Assembly (NCBI RefSeq): GCF_020103695.1
Contig: NZ_JAHXBF010000003.1
Location: forward strand, 186,001 to 250,000
Length of the DNA: 64,000 nucleotides
Origin: Hyalangium versicolor
Lineage (GTDB): Bacteria; Myxococcota; Myxococcia; Myxococcales; Myxococcaceae
Direction: 5' to 3'
Shown here: positions 1 to 8,809 of the stretch, one piece after another
How positions within the stretch are numbered: position 1 is the stretch's first letter
Layout of the letters: the number at the start of each line of letters is the position of its first letter
Made by a program: the position numbers and the translations under genes
The notes under the pieces: generated by a model
Told to the model about the DNA's origin: nothing
The model's input: only the letters and a program-made list of their open reading frames with translations
The model's database searches: none

Positions 1-132
1 GCTTCCTCCAGATCATCATCCGAGGCGTCGACGGCTTCCGCGGCGTCGGCCTCCTCTAGATCATCATCTGAGGCCTCGACGGCCTCCGAGGCGTCGGCCT
101 CCTCCAGATCATCGTCTGAGGCGTCGGCCTCT
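1..132 (-). repeat. 48-nt tandem repeat coding for acidic 16-residue units
   Basis: Units begin at about 6, 54 and 102, so the period is 48 bases. They encode DDDLEEADA(A/S)EAV(D/E)AS-like units on the minus strand. The array is cut by the left edge, and the copy at 102 is shortened. Confidence 0.85.
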
Positions 133-2915
133 TCGACCTCGTCGTGGTCGAGCTCTTCTGGCTCTTCCTGCGTGGGGCGAGCGTGGCGCGGGGTGGGCGT
201 CGTGTCCACCGCCGCCTCTTCCGAGATCTCCTGGGCCTCCTCTTCGGAAAGCTCCTCGGGTTCCTCCTCTTGCACCACCGGGGGACGGGCCACCACGGGC
301 GGGAAGACTCCGGAGGGCCGCAGGGGCGGGGGAGTGGGGCGCAGGGGCGGAGGCCCCGCGTTCTCCTGCGGAGGTGACTTGCGCAGGGGTGGAGGCGTCG
401 CGGGCTCCAAGGGAGGAGGACGCGAACTCGCAGGTGTCTGCGGCTCGGGGGCGGGAGAAGTGCGAACGCTGGGAGGCGTCACAGGCTCCGGCGCAGAGGC
501 CGCTCGGGAGGGCGGAGGTGTGGCGGGCTCGGGCGCCGGCGCGGGAGAAGACCGCAGCGGTGGAGGTGTGGCGGGCTCGGGCGCAGGAGCCGGAGAGGCG
601 CGTGGCGGTGGAGGTGTGGCGGGCTCGGGCGCAGGAGCCGGAGAGGCGCGTGGCGGTGGAGGTGTGACGGGCTCGGGCGCTGGAGCCGGAGCGGTGCGTG
701 GCGGTGGAGGTGTGACGGGCTCGGGCGCTGGAGCCGGAGCGGCGCGTGGCGGTGGAGGTGTGACGGGCTCGGGGGCCGGAACCGTTCGCCCTGGCAGAGG
801 AGTCGTGGGCTCCGGTGGTGGAGGAACGCGGATTCTCGGCAGAGCCACCGGCTCCGGCGGTGGAGGAACGCGGATGCTCGGAGGCGCCGCTGGCTCCGTT
901 GGGGAGGGGGCTTGGGGATTCGGAGCCGCGATGGGATCCAGGCGCGGTGGGGGCCCTCGGGTTTCCGAGGGTGGCGGGGCCCTCGTCAGGGGAGGAAGGC
1001 TCGGCGTCCGGCTCTTCTCGGCGGGTTCCTGTCCGCGCGTGGGTTCCTGCAGGGCGCTCCGGGTGCCTGTCTTCGGAGCAGGAGGCACCACCGGCGTTCG
1101 AGTGGCTCCCTGTTCCGGGCGCGTGGAGCCATTGGAAGGGCTGGCTCCCGGAAACTTCATGGGAACGATGGGCGTGGGGGTCGGCGGCTCCTCTTCTTGC
1201 GTAGGGATGATCGGGCGCGGGGAGGCCGCGGGAGGCACCTCGTTCGGAGGCCCCTGCGGCGAACGCACGATAGGCGTCGGCGTGTGAGGGGTATTGTCCC
1301 GCTTGGGCGGGATCATCGTGACGATCGACGTCGGTGGTTCCTCGGGCTCGTCCCTCCGGAGCCCTGCGGGCGGACGGACGATGGGCGTTGGACCCGAGGA
1401 CTCGTCACGAGACTTGGAGCCGGCAGGCGTCCCGTCCCTCAGCGGCAGTCCCATCACCACGGGCGGCTCGTTGGCGCCCGTGTCCAGCTCGGTCTTCACG
1501 AGGCGGTCATCTATCCCGGACTCCGACAGCACCTGCCCCACCACCAGGGGCAGATCCTCCTTCTCCTTTTCCTTCTCTTTGGCGGCCGCCTTCTTCTTGG
1601 ACTTGCCCTTCTCGGACTTCCCGCCGCGCGAGCCCTTTCCACTGCTCCCTCCGCCCTCGGGGGGCTTGATCTGGGAGAGCCGGTTGGTGGGCGTGCCCGT
1701 CATCGTCGGCACGGGCATCTCGCTCGGAGTCCCCACGACGGTCTGCTTCCCGAGCAGCTCGTCATAGATGTCCAGGAGCTTGCCGCGGATGAGCCCCGCA
1801 TCCAGCTCCTGCTCGGCGAACGCCCGGGCCTCACGCCCCATCGCCAGGCGCCGGGGAACGTCTTGTGCCAGCTCGACGATGCTGTCGGCCAGCGACCGGG
1901 CATCCCCCGCGGTGTGGAACAGGACGGCGGAGGAGGGGAGCAGCTCGCGCGTCACCGGCAGATCCGCCACGAGCACTGGACGGCCTGCGGCGAAGTACTC
2001 GGAGACCTTGGCCAGCGGCCCGCCCTGGAGCCGGTTGCGATCCACGTCGTCCAGGGGCATGACGCCCACGTCCCCGAGCGCCAGCACCTTCACCAGATCG
2101 TCATGTGCCACCGGGGCCTGGAACTCGACGTGCTCCTGGATGCCCAGCTCCTTGGCCAGGTCCTCCAGGTGCGGTTGCCAGTCCGGGTGACGCGCGCCCA
2201 CCAGGGTGAGCTTCACCTCCGCGCCCTGCTCCATCGCGAGCGCCATGGCCCGCATCAGGATCGGCAGCCCCTGCCACCCGGCCTGACTGCCCAGGTACAT
2301 CAACCGCATCGGCTGGCCGTCCGGCGCTCCGAGCACGTCCGGCGTGTACGGCACCAGATCCACCGGCGAGCGGATGACTCGGATCTGCTCCGTGCTCGCC
2401 CCGAGGGTCTGGATGTAGGTCCGGGTGGTCTGAGAACCGGTGATGACCAGGTCGGCGTTCATCAGGCAGAACAGCTCCTGGCGCCGGATCCTGGCGAGGA
2501 AGCGCTTGTCGCCCTCCGTCTGGGGGTGGGTGTAGCGCAGCTCCTGCGAGGGGAACGTCTGGGCCTCGTAGATGAGGCGGTAGCCGTAGTCGGCCTTGAG
2601 CTCGCACAGGGCGTAGCCGCCGAACGGGTCGGTGAAGTGGGCGAGCGCGTACTCCTCGCTGTCCAGCTGGCGGCGCACCGCGCGCTCGAAGGTCTGGATG
2701 CGCGAGGCGAGATCTCCCGAGCCCACGGGCACTCGGAGCAGGCGTGCGCCCTGGTACTTCTCGATGTGCGAGTGGTCCGGCGTCTTCGCCGAGAGCACGA
2801 CGACCGAGAAGCGATCAGGCAAAGCCTTGAGATACTCGGTCAGTCGGCGTGATGAGCCTGACGGGCCGGGGATGACGTCGAAGCTGCACAGCAGGAGTCT
2901 GGGCAGGTCGCTCAA
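1..2915 (-). CDS. GT4 glycosyltransferase with long repetitive C-terminal tail (partial)
   Basis: The gene is read on the minus strand and runs off the left edge, so its C-terminus is missing. The first ~390 residues look like a GT-B family 4 glycosyltransferase: an N-terminal Rossmann half, then a second half with MRLMYLGSQAGWQGL, a GVMPLDD stretch and KVSEYFAAGRPVL, the usual nucleotide-sugar side. After this comes a Lys/Ser linker, a long Pro-rich region with 16-residue EPVTPPPPRxAPAPAP-type repeats, and an acidic region with 16-residue DDDLEEADA-type repeats. The likely start is TTG at 2915 (LSDLPRLLLCSFD). Another in-frame TTG lies 36 bases upstream, and neither has a strong ribosome-binding site. 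It is divergent from the DUF4912 gene. Substrate and the role of the tail are unknown. Confidence 0.8.
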   Translation of the reverse strand, partial: MSDLPRLLLCSFDVIPGPSGSSRRLTEYLKALPDRFSVVVLSAKTPDHSHIEKYQGARLLRVPVGSGDLASRIQTFERAVRRQLDSEEYALAHFTDPFGGYALCELKADYGYRLIYEAQTFPSQELRYTHPQTEGDKRFLARIRRQELFCLMNADLVITGSQTTRTYIQTLGASTEQIRVIRSPVDLVPYTPDVLGAPDGQPMRLMYLGSQAGWQGLPILMRAMALAMEQGAEVKLTLVGARHPDWQPHLEDLAKELGIQEHVEFQAPVAHDDLVKVLALGDVGVMPLDDVDRNRLQGGPLAKVSEYFAAGRPVLVADLPVTRELLPSSAVLFHTAGDARSLADSIVELAQDVPRRLAMGREARAFAEQELDAGLIRGKLLDIYDELLGKQTVVGTPSEMPVPTMTGTPTNRLSQIKPPEGGGSSGKGSRGGKSEKGKSKKKAAAKEKEKEKEDLPLVVGQVLSESGIDDRLVKTELDTGANEPPVVMGLPLRDGTPAGSKSRDESSGPTPIVRPPAGLRRDEPEEPPTSIVTMIPPKRDNTPHTPTPIVRSPQGPPNEVPPAASPRPIIPTQEEEPPTPTPIVPMKFPGASPSNGSTRPEQGATRTPVVPPAPKTGTRSALQEPTRGQEPAEKSRTPSLPPLTRAPPPSETRGPPPRLDPIAAPNPQAPSPTEPAAPPSIRVPPPPEPVALPRIRVPPPPEPTTPLPGRTVPAPEPVTPPPPRAAPAPAPEPVTPPPPRTAPAPAPEPVTPPPPRASPAPAPEPATPPPPRASPAPAPEPATPPPLRSSPAPAPEPATPPPSRAASAPEPVTPPSVRTSPAPEPQTPASSRPPPLEPATPPPLRKSPPQENAGPPPLRPTPPPLRPSGVFPPVVARPPVVQEEEPEELSEEEAQEISEEAAVDTTPTPRHARPTQEEPEELDHDEVEEADASDDDLEEADASEAVEASDDDLEEADAAEAVDASDDDLEE
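511..800 (-). repeat. 48-nt tandem repeat coding for proline-rich 16-residue units
   Basis: The phrase GGTGGAGGTGTG recurs at 559, 607, 655, 703 and 751, an exact 48-base period. On the minus strand it encodes EP(V/A)TPPPPR(A/T)(S/A)PAPAP units. More diverged Pro-rich units continue on both sides. Confidence 0.85.
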
Positions 2916-3046
2916 GCGGGCGCAGGATACTCGGTCCTTTTCCAAGGTGTCATCGGCCGTGACGTGGGGACCCGGTCCAGGGAAGAACAGAAAAAACCAC
3001 AGCTCCGTTGACCCATGAGGCGCGGCGACCTAAAGGCGACTTGTCT

Positions 3047-4840
3047 ATGGACGATCTCAAGAGCGTCACCGTGAGCTACCTGCGGGATCTGGCGCGAAAG
3101 CACCTGGGCCCTGGACACAGCAAGCTCAACAAGCAGGAGCTCATTGCTGCGCTCGCCGAGTTCGTCCCTGCTGTGAAGAAGCTCGCCGTGCTTGCGGGAA
3201 TCGAGCTGGCGGCCCGTTCGAAGGCCGCCGCGAAGTCTACCCCCGCTGCCGAGAAGACGACCCGGGAGGCCCGGGGCAAGGAGACCCGCGTGGCCAACAA
3301 GAAGGAGTCCGAGAGCAAGAAGGCGCCGGAGAAGAAGGCGGCCGAGAGCAAGAGGGCGCCTGAGCAGAAGAAGGCTCCGGAACCCAAGAAAGCGCCCGAG
3401 AAGAAGGCGGCCGAGAGCAAGAAGGCCCCTGAACCGAAGAAGGCCCCGGAGCAGAAGGCCCCCGAGCCGAAGAAGGTCCCGGAGCAGAAGGTAGCCGAGG
3501 CCAAGAAGGCCCCGGAGTCGAAGAAGGCTGCGGAGCCGAAGAAGGATCCCGCGCCGAAGAGGGCTCCCGAGCAGAAGGCGGCCGCGCGCAAGAAAGCGCC
3601 CGAGCCGAAGAAGGCGCCTGAGTCGAAGAAGGCGCCCGAGCCCAGGCCGGAGCCGGAGAAGAAGGCTGCGGAGCGCAAGAAGGAGCCCGAGCCGAAGAAG
3701 GCACCCGAGCCGAAGAAGGCGCCCGAGGCCAAGAAGGAGCCCGAGAAGAAGGCCTCCGCCCCGCAAGGCCGCAAGGCTGCCTCGCCCCGCTCGGCTTCCC
3801 CCAAAGTAGTGGACGATGGCTCCCAGTCACACCGGCCCGCACAGGTGGTGAACTTCCCGCCACGTCCTCGCTACACCCGCTCCGCCGAGGAGGAGTGGGC
3901 CGAGTCCGCGGAGGTGGTGGATTCGCCCGAGATGGAGGCCGTGTTCCAGCACGCCGCCGAGCCCCTCATGGAGGGCTTCTTCGTCGCGCGGCTCATGGGT
4001 GAGCGCGAGCTGCGGCGCCACCACCTCACCGAGGAGCAGGCCTCCCGCCCCGTGACGAACGGGAGCGGCTCGCCGGAGTTCCAGGAGGAGCTTGGCGAGC
4101 TGCCTCTGGACTACGGGAACGATCTGGCGCTGGCGCTGGCGCGGGATCCCCACACGCTCTTCATCAGCTGGGACTTCAGCCTTGCCACCCTCGCTCGGGC
4201 CCAGGAGGGGCTCCAGTCGCCTCGGGCCATCCTGCGTGTGTTCGATGGGGATCGGCTCGTCCGTGAGCTGGAGTTCGTGCCCGAGTCGCGCAGCTTCTAC
4301 ATCCACGGGTTGCCCCCGGGACGCCCCTATCGCGTCGAGGCGCACTACGCCGGCCGCGAGGGTCGCTCCCGGCGGATCGGTCACTCGACGCACCCGCTCG
4401 CGCTGCCGCGGCCCGGTCCTTCTCAGGACACGTCCGTGCGCTTCATGCACATGCCTCCGCCTCCGCGGGTGGTCGTCACGAGTCAGATTCCCGTCCCGGT
4501 GGAGCCCCCAGCTCCTCCTCCGGTTGTGGCGGCTCCCAGCCCCTCGGGCCAGGAGCGCGAGTACATCACCTGGCGCCGTGTCGCGCTGCCGGGCAGCGAT
4601 GAAATGGCCGCGGTGGCGGAGTCGAGGCGGGAGCGCATCGAGCGTCAGGAGCGCGAGGCCGCCGGGGAACTCGAGAGCGAGGGTCCTCCCGAGCAGCTGG
4701 AGTACGTGGAGGTCTCCGTGCGACCGCTGGGCTCCTCGGAGCAGTCGCCGCCCAGGCCTGACCTGGGAGGCTTCGGGGTGGCCCGGAGTGGCTCCTCCGA
4801 GCAGACCCATTGGACGCCGCCTCCATCAGGGCGGGGATGA
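3047..4840 (+). CDS. DUF4912 protein with Rho-N/SAP-like head and Lys/Glu/Pro repeat linker
   Basis: A protein of 597 residues. Residues 1-36 (LKSVTVSYLRDLARKHLG, then KLNKQELIAAL) resemble the Rho N-terminal/SAP-like helical domain. Residues ~60-245 are a highly charged low-complexity linker of KKAPEPKKAPE-type units. Residues ~350-465 match DUF4912, with LPLDYGNDLALALARDP, ISWDF and an Ig-like strand pattern. The tail is Pro/Glu-rich. ATG 3047 is chosen because AAAGGCGA precedes it; an in-frame TTG at 3008 lacks such a site. The stop lies 15 bases before the GH57 gene, so the two are probably co-transcribed. DUF4912 often accompanies GH57 branching-type enzymes, so a role in glycogen or other glucan metabolism is inferred. 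Confidence 0.85.
   Translation: MDDLKSVTVSYLRDLARKHLGPGHSKLNKQELIAALAEFVPAVKKLAVLAGIELAARSKAAAKSTPAAEKTTREARGKETRVANKKESESKKAPEKKAAESKRAPEQKKAPEPKKAPEKKAAESKKAPEPKKAPEQKAPEPKKVPEQKVAEAKKAPESKKAAEPKKDPAPKRAPEQKAAARKKAPEPKKAPESKKAPEPRPEPEKKAAERKKEPEPKKAPEPKKAPEAKKEPEKKASAPQGRKAASPRSASPKVVDDGSQSHRPAQVVNFPPRPRYTRSAEEEWAESAEVVDSPEMEAVFQHAAEPLMEGFFVARLMGERELRRHHLTEEQASRPVTNGSGSPEFQEELGELPLDYGNDLALALARDPHTLFISWDFSLATLARAQEGLQSPRAILRVFDGDRLVRELEFVPESRSFYIHGLPPGRPYRVEAHYAGREGRSRRIGHSTHPLALPRPGPSQDTSVRFMHMPPPPRVVVTSQIPVPVEPPAPPPVVAAPSPSGQEREYITWRRVALPGSDEMAAVAESRRERIERQEREAAGELESEGPPEQLEYVEVSVRPLGSSEQSPPRPDLGGFGVARSGSSEQTHWTPPPSGRG
3298..3760 (+). repeat. Degenerate Lys/Glu/Ala/Pro codon repeat
   Basis: Imperfect repetition of codons for KKAPEPKKAPE-like units inside the DUF4912 gene. 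Unit length varies, so this is low-complexity expansion and not a clean tandem array. Confidence 0.75.
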
Positions 4841-4855
4841 TAGGGCGCGCGAGCT

Positions 4856-6445
4856 ATGAGTCAGGGTTCTCTGGCGCTGGTGCTCCACGCGCACCTGCCG
4901 TTCGTCCGTCATCCGGAACATGAGGACTTCCTCGAGGAGGACTGGCTCTACGAGGCCATCTCCGAGACGTACCTGCCGTTGCTGGGAGTGTTCGATCGGC
5001 TCGCGGAGGAAGAGATTCCCTTCCGGGTGACGATGTCGCTCACCCCCACGCTCGTCACCATGCTGCGTGACGGGCTGCTGACGGGACGGTACTCGCGCAA
5101 GCTGGATCGGCTGTGTGAGCTGGGCGCGCTCGAGGTGCATCGCACCCGGAACGATCCGACGTTCGGCCCGCTGGCGCGCTTCTACCGGGACCACTTCGAG
5201 TCCCTGCGCGTGGCCTGGGAGGGCCGGTATCAACGGGATCTGGTGAGCGCGTTCCGGCGGCTCCAGGACGCAGGCCACCTGGAGATCATCACCTGCTGTG
5301 CCACGCACGGCTTCCTGCCGCTGATGCAGGAGACGCCAGAGGCGGTCCGCGCGCAGATCTCCGTGGCCGCCAACCACTATCGGCAGACGTTCGGCCGGGA
5401 TGCGCCGGGCATCTGGCTGGCCGAGTGCGGCTACTACCCGGGCGTGGAGCGCTTCCTGGCAGCCGAGCGCATCCGCTACTTCTTCCTGGACACGCACGGG
5501 CTGACGGACGCTACGCCGCGCCCGCTGTTCGGGCCCTTTGCCCCCATCTTCACGGAGGCGGGGGTGGCCGCGTACGCGAGGGATCCCGAGAGCTCGCAGC
5601 AGGTATGGAGCGCGGAGAGCGGCTATCCCGGCGACCCGCTCTATAGGGAGTTCTATCGGGACATCGGCTGGGATCTGGAGCTCGACTACATTCGGCCCTT
5701 CGTCCAGCCCACGGGAGATCGGAAGAACACCGGCTACAAGTACTACCGGATCACCGGCAGGACGCAGGACAAGCTCCCGTACGATCCCGTCGCCGCCCGC
5801 CAGCGCGCCGCCCTGCACGCCGGCAACTTCATGTTCAACCGCGAGAAGCAGCTCGAGTTCCTGGCCTCGCGGATGGGGGAGCGCAAGCCGATGGTGGTGG
5901 CTCCCTACGACGCGGAGCTCTTCGGGCACTGGTGGTTCGAGGGGCCCCAGTTCCTCGAGTTCCTCATCCGCAAGGTGGCCTCCGAGCAGAGCACCTTCGA
6001 ACTGGTGACGGCGTCCGACGATCTGCGCGAGTTTCCTCGCAACCAGGTGGCCACGCCGCCGCTGTCCTCATGGGGCGCGGGCGGGTACGCCAACATGTGG
6101 CTGGACGAGTCCAACGACTGGATCTACCGCCACCTGTACCACTGCGCCCGGCAGATGGTGGGGTTGGCCCGAGACTTTCCAGAGGCCTCCCCCCTGCAGC
6201 GCCGTGCCCTGAACCAGGCAGCCCGCGAGCTGTTGCTCGCCCAGTCCTCCGACTGGGCGTTCATCATGAAGACGGGGACCATGGTGGACTACGCCATGCG
6301 TCGCACCAAGGAACACGTCCTGCGCTTCCTGCGCCTGCATGATCAGGTGCGCAACGGGAATATCGACGAGGGCTGGCTGTCCCAGACGGAGTCCCGGAAC
6401 AACATCTTCCCGGAGATCGACTACCGCGTGTACCGCCCGCTGTGA
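4856..6445 (+). CDS. GH57 family 1,4-alpha-glucan branching-type enzyme
   Basis: 529 residues, the usual size for GH57 branching enzymes. The N-terminus has the family motif LVLHAHLPFVRHPE. The nucleophile region is WLAECGYYPG with Glu190. The acid/base region is YDAELFGHWW with Asp352. These placements agree with known bacterial GH57 branching enzymes. The C-terminal third is the helical DUF1957-type domain. The expected reaction is alpha-1,6 branch formation in glycogen or a related glucan in the cytoplasm. It follows the DUF4912 gene by 15 bases. A different alpha-glucan transferase activity in the same family cannot be excluded. Confidence 0.9.
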   Translation: MSQGSLALVLHAHLPFVRHPEHEDFLEEDWLYEAISETYLPLLGVFDRLAEEEIPFRVTMSLTPTLVTMLRDGLLTGRYSRKLDRLCELGALEVHRTRNDPTFGPLARFYRDHFESLRVAWEGRYQRDLVSAFRRLQDAGHLEIITCCATHGFLPLMQETPEAVRAQISVAANHYRQTFGRDAPGIWLAECGYYPGVERFLAAERIRYFFLDTHGLTDATPRPLFGPFAPIFTEAGVAAYARDPESSQQVWSAESGYPGDPLYREFYRDIGWDLELDYIRPFVQPTGDRKNTGYKYYRITGRTQDKLPYDPVAARQRAALHAGNFMFNREKQLEFLASRMGERKPMVVAPYDAELFGHWWFEGPQFLEFLIRKVASEQSTFELVTASDDLREFPRNQVATPPLSSWGAGGYANMWLDESNDWIYRHLYHCARQMVGLARDFPEASPLQRRALNQAARELLLAQSSDWAFIMKTGTMVDYAMRRTKEHVLRFLRLHDQVRNGNIDEGWLSQTESRNNIFPEIDYRVYRPL

Positions 6446-6603
6446 GCGGTCCGACAGTTGTCTCTCCAACCGAGCTGGGCTTGATGCGGCCGGGGTTGCA
6501 ATCGAATGCTCGGGAAGAGGAAGGGCGGCGCACTGTTCTGTCCCTGTACCCGAGGTGCAGTTTCTCTTGCCGACCTTGGATCGCGCTTTAGCTTGAGGTG
6601 GAT

Positions 6604-8064
6604 ATGAGACATCCAACTGTTCGATTCCGGAGCTCCGTGGTCGCGGCGCTCGTCGCTGTGATCTCATCTGTTGCCTTTGCCCAGCCGTCGGCCTCGCCGC
6701 AGGCGGCTGCCACCGGCAATGTCCTTCAGCCCGAGACGCGTGCGGCCCAGGCGCTCCCCTCGCTGGCTCCCCTCGTGGACTCCGTGAAGCTTGCGGTCGT
6801 CAACGTGGACGTCACGGCCAAGGTGTCCGGTGGACGGGGAATGGAGCAGAGCCCGCTGGATCGCTTCTTCGGTGGTGGTGGGCGCCCCAATGGCCGCGAG
6901 AGCATCCGCCAGGGCGCGGGCTCGGGGTTCATCATCGATCCCAGGGGCCTGGTGCTCACCAACAACCACGTCGTCGAGGACGCGGTGTCCATCACCGTCA
7001 ACCTCAATGACGGCCGCTCCTTCCCCGCGGAGATCGTCGGGCGCGATCCGCTCACGGACGTGGCCGTGATCAAGCTCCAGGGCAAGGATGTGAAGGAGCT
7101 GCCCGTGGTGGCGCTCGGGGACTCGGAAGCGCTGAGGGTCGGTGACTGGCTGCTGGCCATCGGCAACCCGTTCGGATTGTCCTCCAGCGTCAGCCTGGGC
7201 ATCCTCTCGGCCAAGGCGCGCAACATCGAGGCGGGTCCGTATGACGACTTCCTGCAGACGGATGCGGCCATCAACCCCGGCAACTCCGGTGGTCCGCTCT
7301 TCAACATGAAGGGCGAGGTGATTGGCATCAACACCGCCATCGTGGGCGGGGGTACCGGCATCGGGTTCGCGGTGCCCAGCAACATGGTCAAGGCGCTGCT
7401 GCCCCAGCTCGAGAAGGAGGGCTCCGTCACGCGTGGCTTCCTGGGGCTGGGTATCCAGGATCTGACGGCGGACATCGCGAAGGCGCTCGAACTGCCCGTC
7501 AACGAGGGCGCCATCGTCAACGAGGTCAGCAACGGCGGTCCGTCGGCCAAGGCGGGCGTGAAGCAGGATGACGTCGTGGTCGCCCTCGATGGGCAGAAGG
7601 TCGCTTCGGCCAACGCGCTGACCCGTGCGGTGGCGCTCAAGCGTCCGGGCTCCGTGGCCACGCTCTCGCTCTACCGCAATGGCAAGAAGCAGGACCTGAA
7701 GGTGACGCTGGGGACGCGGCCGGATCTCGAGGGCGTCAGCAAGAAGGGCCCTCGCGAGGCGGAGGAGAGCTCCAAGGCTCGCGTGGGCCTGTCGCTCGAC
7801 AATCTGGATGCCCGGACCGCGCAGCAGGCGGGCTTCTCCAAGACCGAGGGTGCGCTCATCACCGATGTGGTGCCGGGGTCTCCCGCGGACCGCGCGGAGC
7901 TGCAGGCGGGCTTCCTGGTGGTCGAGGCCAATCGCAAGCCGGTGCGCAGCGCGGCGGAGCTCGCTTCGATCATCCGCGCGACGGCCTCGGGCGACACGCT
8001 GCTGCTGCGCGTGATGGTGCCGGGGAGTGACACCCGGACCCTCCGCGCTCTGAAGATGCCCTGA
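6604..8064 (+). CDS. HtrA/DegP-type periplasmic serine protease
   Basis: 486 residues from ATG 6604, which has GAGGTGG just upstream; an in-frame GTG at 6598 overlaps that site. An N-terminal signal peptide is clear (basic start, hydrophobic VVAALVAVISSVAFA). The trypsin-like domain carries the triad His122 (TNNHVVED), Asp152 (LTDVAVIK) and Ser228 (GNSGGP). Two PDZ domains follow, at ~270-370 and ~390-480. This is the Do/DegQ architecture, acting in envelope protein quality control. Upstream lies a 150-base gap in which I could not fix a promoter. Confidence 0.95.
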   Translation: MRHPTVRFRSSVVAALVAVISSVAFAQPSASPQAAATGNVLQPETRAAQALPSLAPLVDSVKLAVVNVDVTAKVSGGRGMEQSPLDRFFGGGGRPNGRESIRQGAGSGFIIDPRGLVLTNNHVVEDAVSITVNLNDGRSFPAEIVGRDPLTDVAVIKLQGKDVKELPVVALGDSEALRVGDWLLAIGNPFGLSSSVSLGILSAKARNIEAGPYDDFLQTDAAINPGNSGGPLFNMKGEVIGINTAIVGGGTGIGFAVPSNMVKALLPQLEKEGSVTRGFLGLGIQDLTADIAKALELPVNEGAIVNEVSNGGPSAKAGVKQDDVVVALDGQKVASANALTRAVALKRPGSVATLSLYRNGKKQDLKVTLGTRPDLEGVSKKGPREAEESSKARVGLSLDNLDARTAQQAGFSKTEGALITDVVPGSPADRAELQAGFLVVEANRKPVRSAAELASIIRATASGDTLLLRVMVPGSDTRTLRALKMP

Positions 8065-8086
8065 GCGGCCTGCGACGGAGACGGGA

Positions 8087-8683
8087 TTGAGCATCTCCTA
8101 TGTCGCGCTCGGGGACAGCTCGGCCGTAGGAGTGGGAGCAAGCCGTGGCGGGGGATATCCCGAGCGTCTTGCCTCCCGCCTCCGCACGGAAGGGTTCTCG
8201 CTGGGGCTCACCAACGTGGGCATGAGTGGCGCGGTCATCCGCGATGTCTTCACCTCCCAGGTGAAGCGGGCGGTGGCCACGCAGCCCACGCTGGTGACGC
8301 TCGGTGTCGGCACCAACGACATCTGGCGGGGCACCTCGCTCGAGGACTTCCGCGACGATCTGGATCGCATCGCCCGGCGGCTGAAGCCAACGGGTGCCTC
8401 GCTGGTGATCGTGAATGTGCCGGACATGGCGCTCGCGCCGGTGGCGCGCATGGTGCCCAGTCACCTCTACGAGGGCCGAATCGAGCCCTTCAACGAAGCC
8501 ATCTCCCGCGTTGCTCGTGAGCACGGGATGCACGTGGTGGATCTCTACTCGGCCAGCAAGGTGTTCATCCCCCAGCGTCCCGACTTCTTCTCCTTCGATG
8601 GCTTCCATCCCTCGGACGCCGGTTACGAGCAGTGGGCGGACCTGATGCTGCCCACCGTGAGGCCACTGGTCGAGAGGCGCTGA
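8087..8683 (+). CDS. SGNH/GDSL-family hydrolase
   Basis: 198 residues. The four family blocks are visible: block I LGDSSAVG (Ser11 nucleophile), block II NVGMSGA, block III GVGTNDIW and block V FDGFHPSDAGY (Asp171/His174). No signal peptide is seen, so it is probably a cytoplasmic esterase or lipase; the substrate cannot be told. The start is TTG 8087, 22 bases after the protease stop, with GGAGACGGG before it. It is probably co-transcribed with the protease gene. Confidence 0.88.
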   Translation: MSISYVALGDSSAVGVGASRGGGYPERLASRLRTEGFSLGLTNVGMSGAVIRDVFTSQVKRAVATQPTLVTLGVGTNDIWRGTSLEDFRDDLDRIARRLKPTGASLVIVNVPDMALAPVARMVPSHLYEGRIEPFNEAISRVAREHGMHVVDLYSASKVFIPQRPDFFSFDGFHPSDAGYEQWADLMLPTVRPLVERR

Positions 8684-8704
8684 GCTCTTCCTCCCAGGGG
8701 GTAT

Positions 8705-8721
8705 GGAGGCGCAACGCCTCC
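8705..8721. terminator. Small GC hairpin between convergent genes
   Basis: GGAGGC and GCCTCC arms (6 bp) around a GCAAC loop, lying between the SGNH hydrolase and the oppositely oriented diguanylate cyclase. No T-tract follows on either strand, so this is only a possible bidirectional terminator. Confidence 0.3.
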
Positions 8722-8809
8722 CCACCTACCGTGCGAGTTCCGCTCCCGCCAGAGCATCCGGCTGATCCAGCACGAGGTGCTGTACGCCGGCCGGAATCCG
8801 TTCTGAGCC

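Noticed and set aside
912..2852. A 646-codon plus-strand open frame opposite the GT4 gene
   Set aside because: The minus-strand translation shows glycosyltransferase motifs; the plus frame is low-complexity.
3008..3046. TTG start for the DUF4912 protein
   Set aside because: ATG 3047 has a better ribosome-binding site and begins directly at the conserved head.
8740..8805. A short coding-like stretch reading EFRSRQSIRLIQHEVLYAGRNPF-type residues before the cyclase gene
   Set aside because: Only about 20 residues, no start, no recognised relative; could be a gene remnant but cannot be supported.
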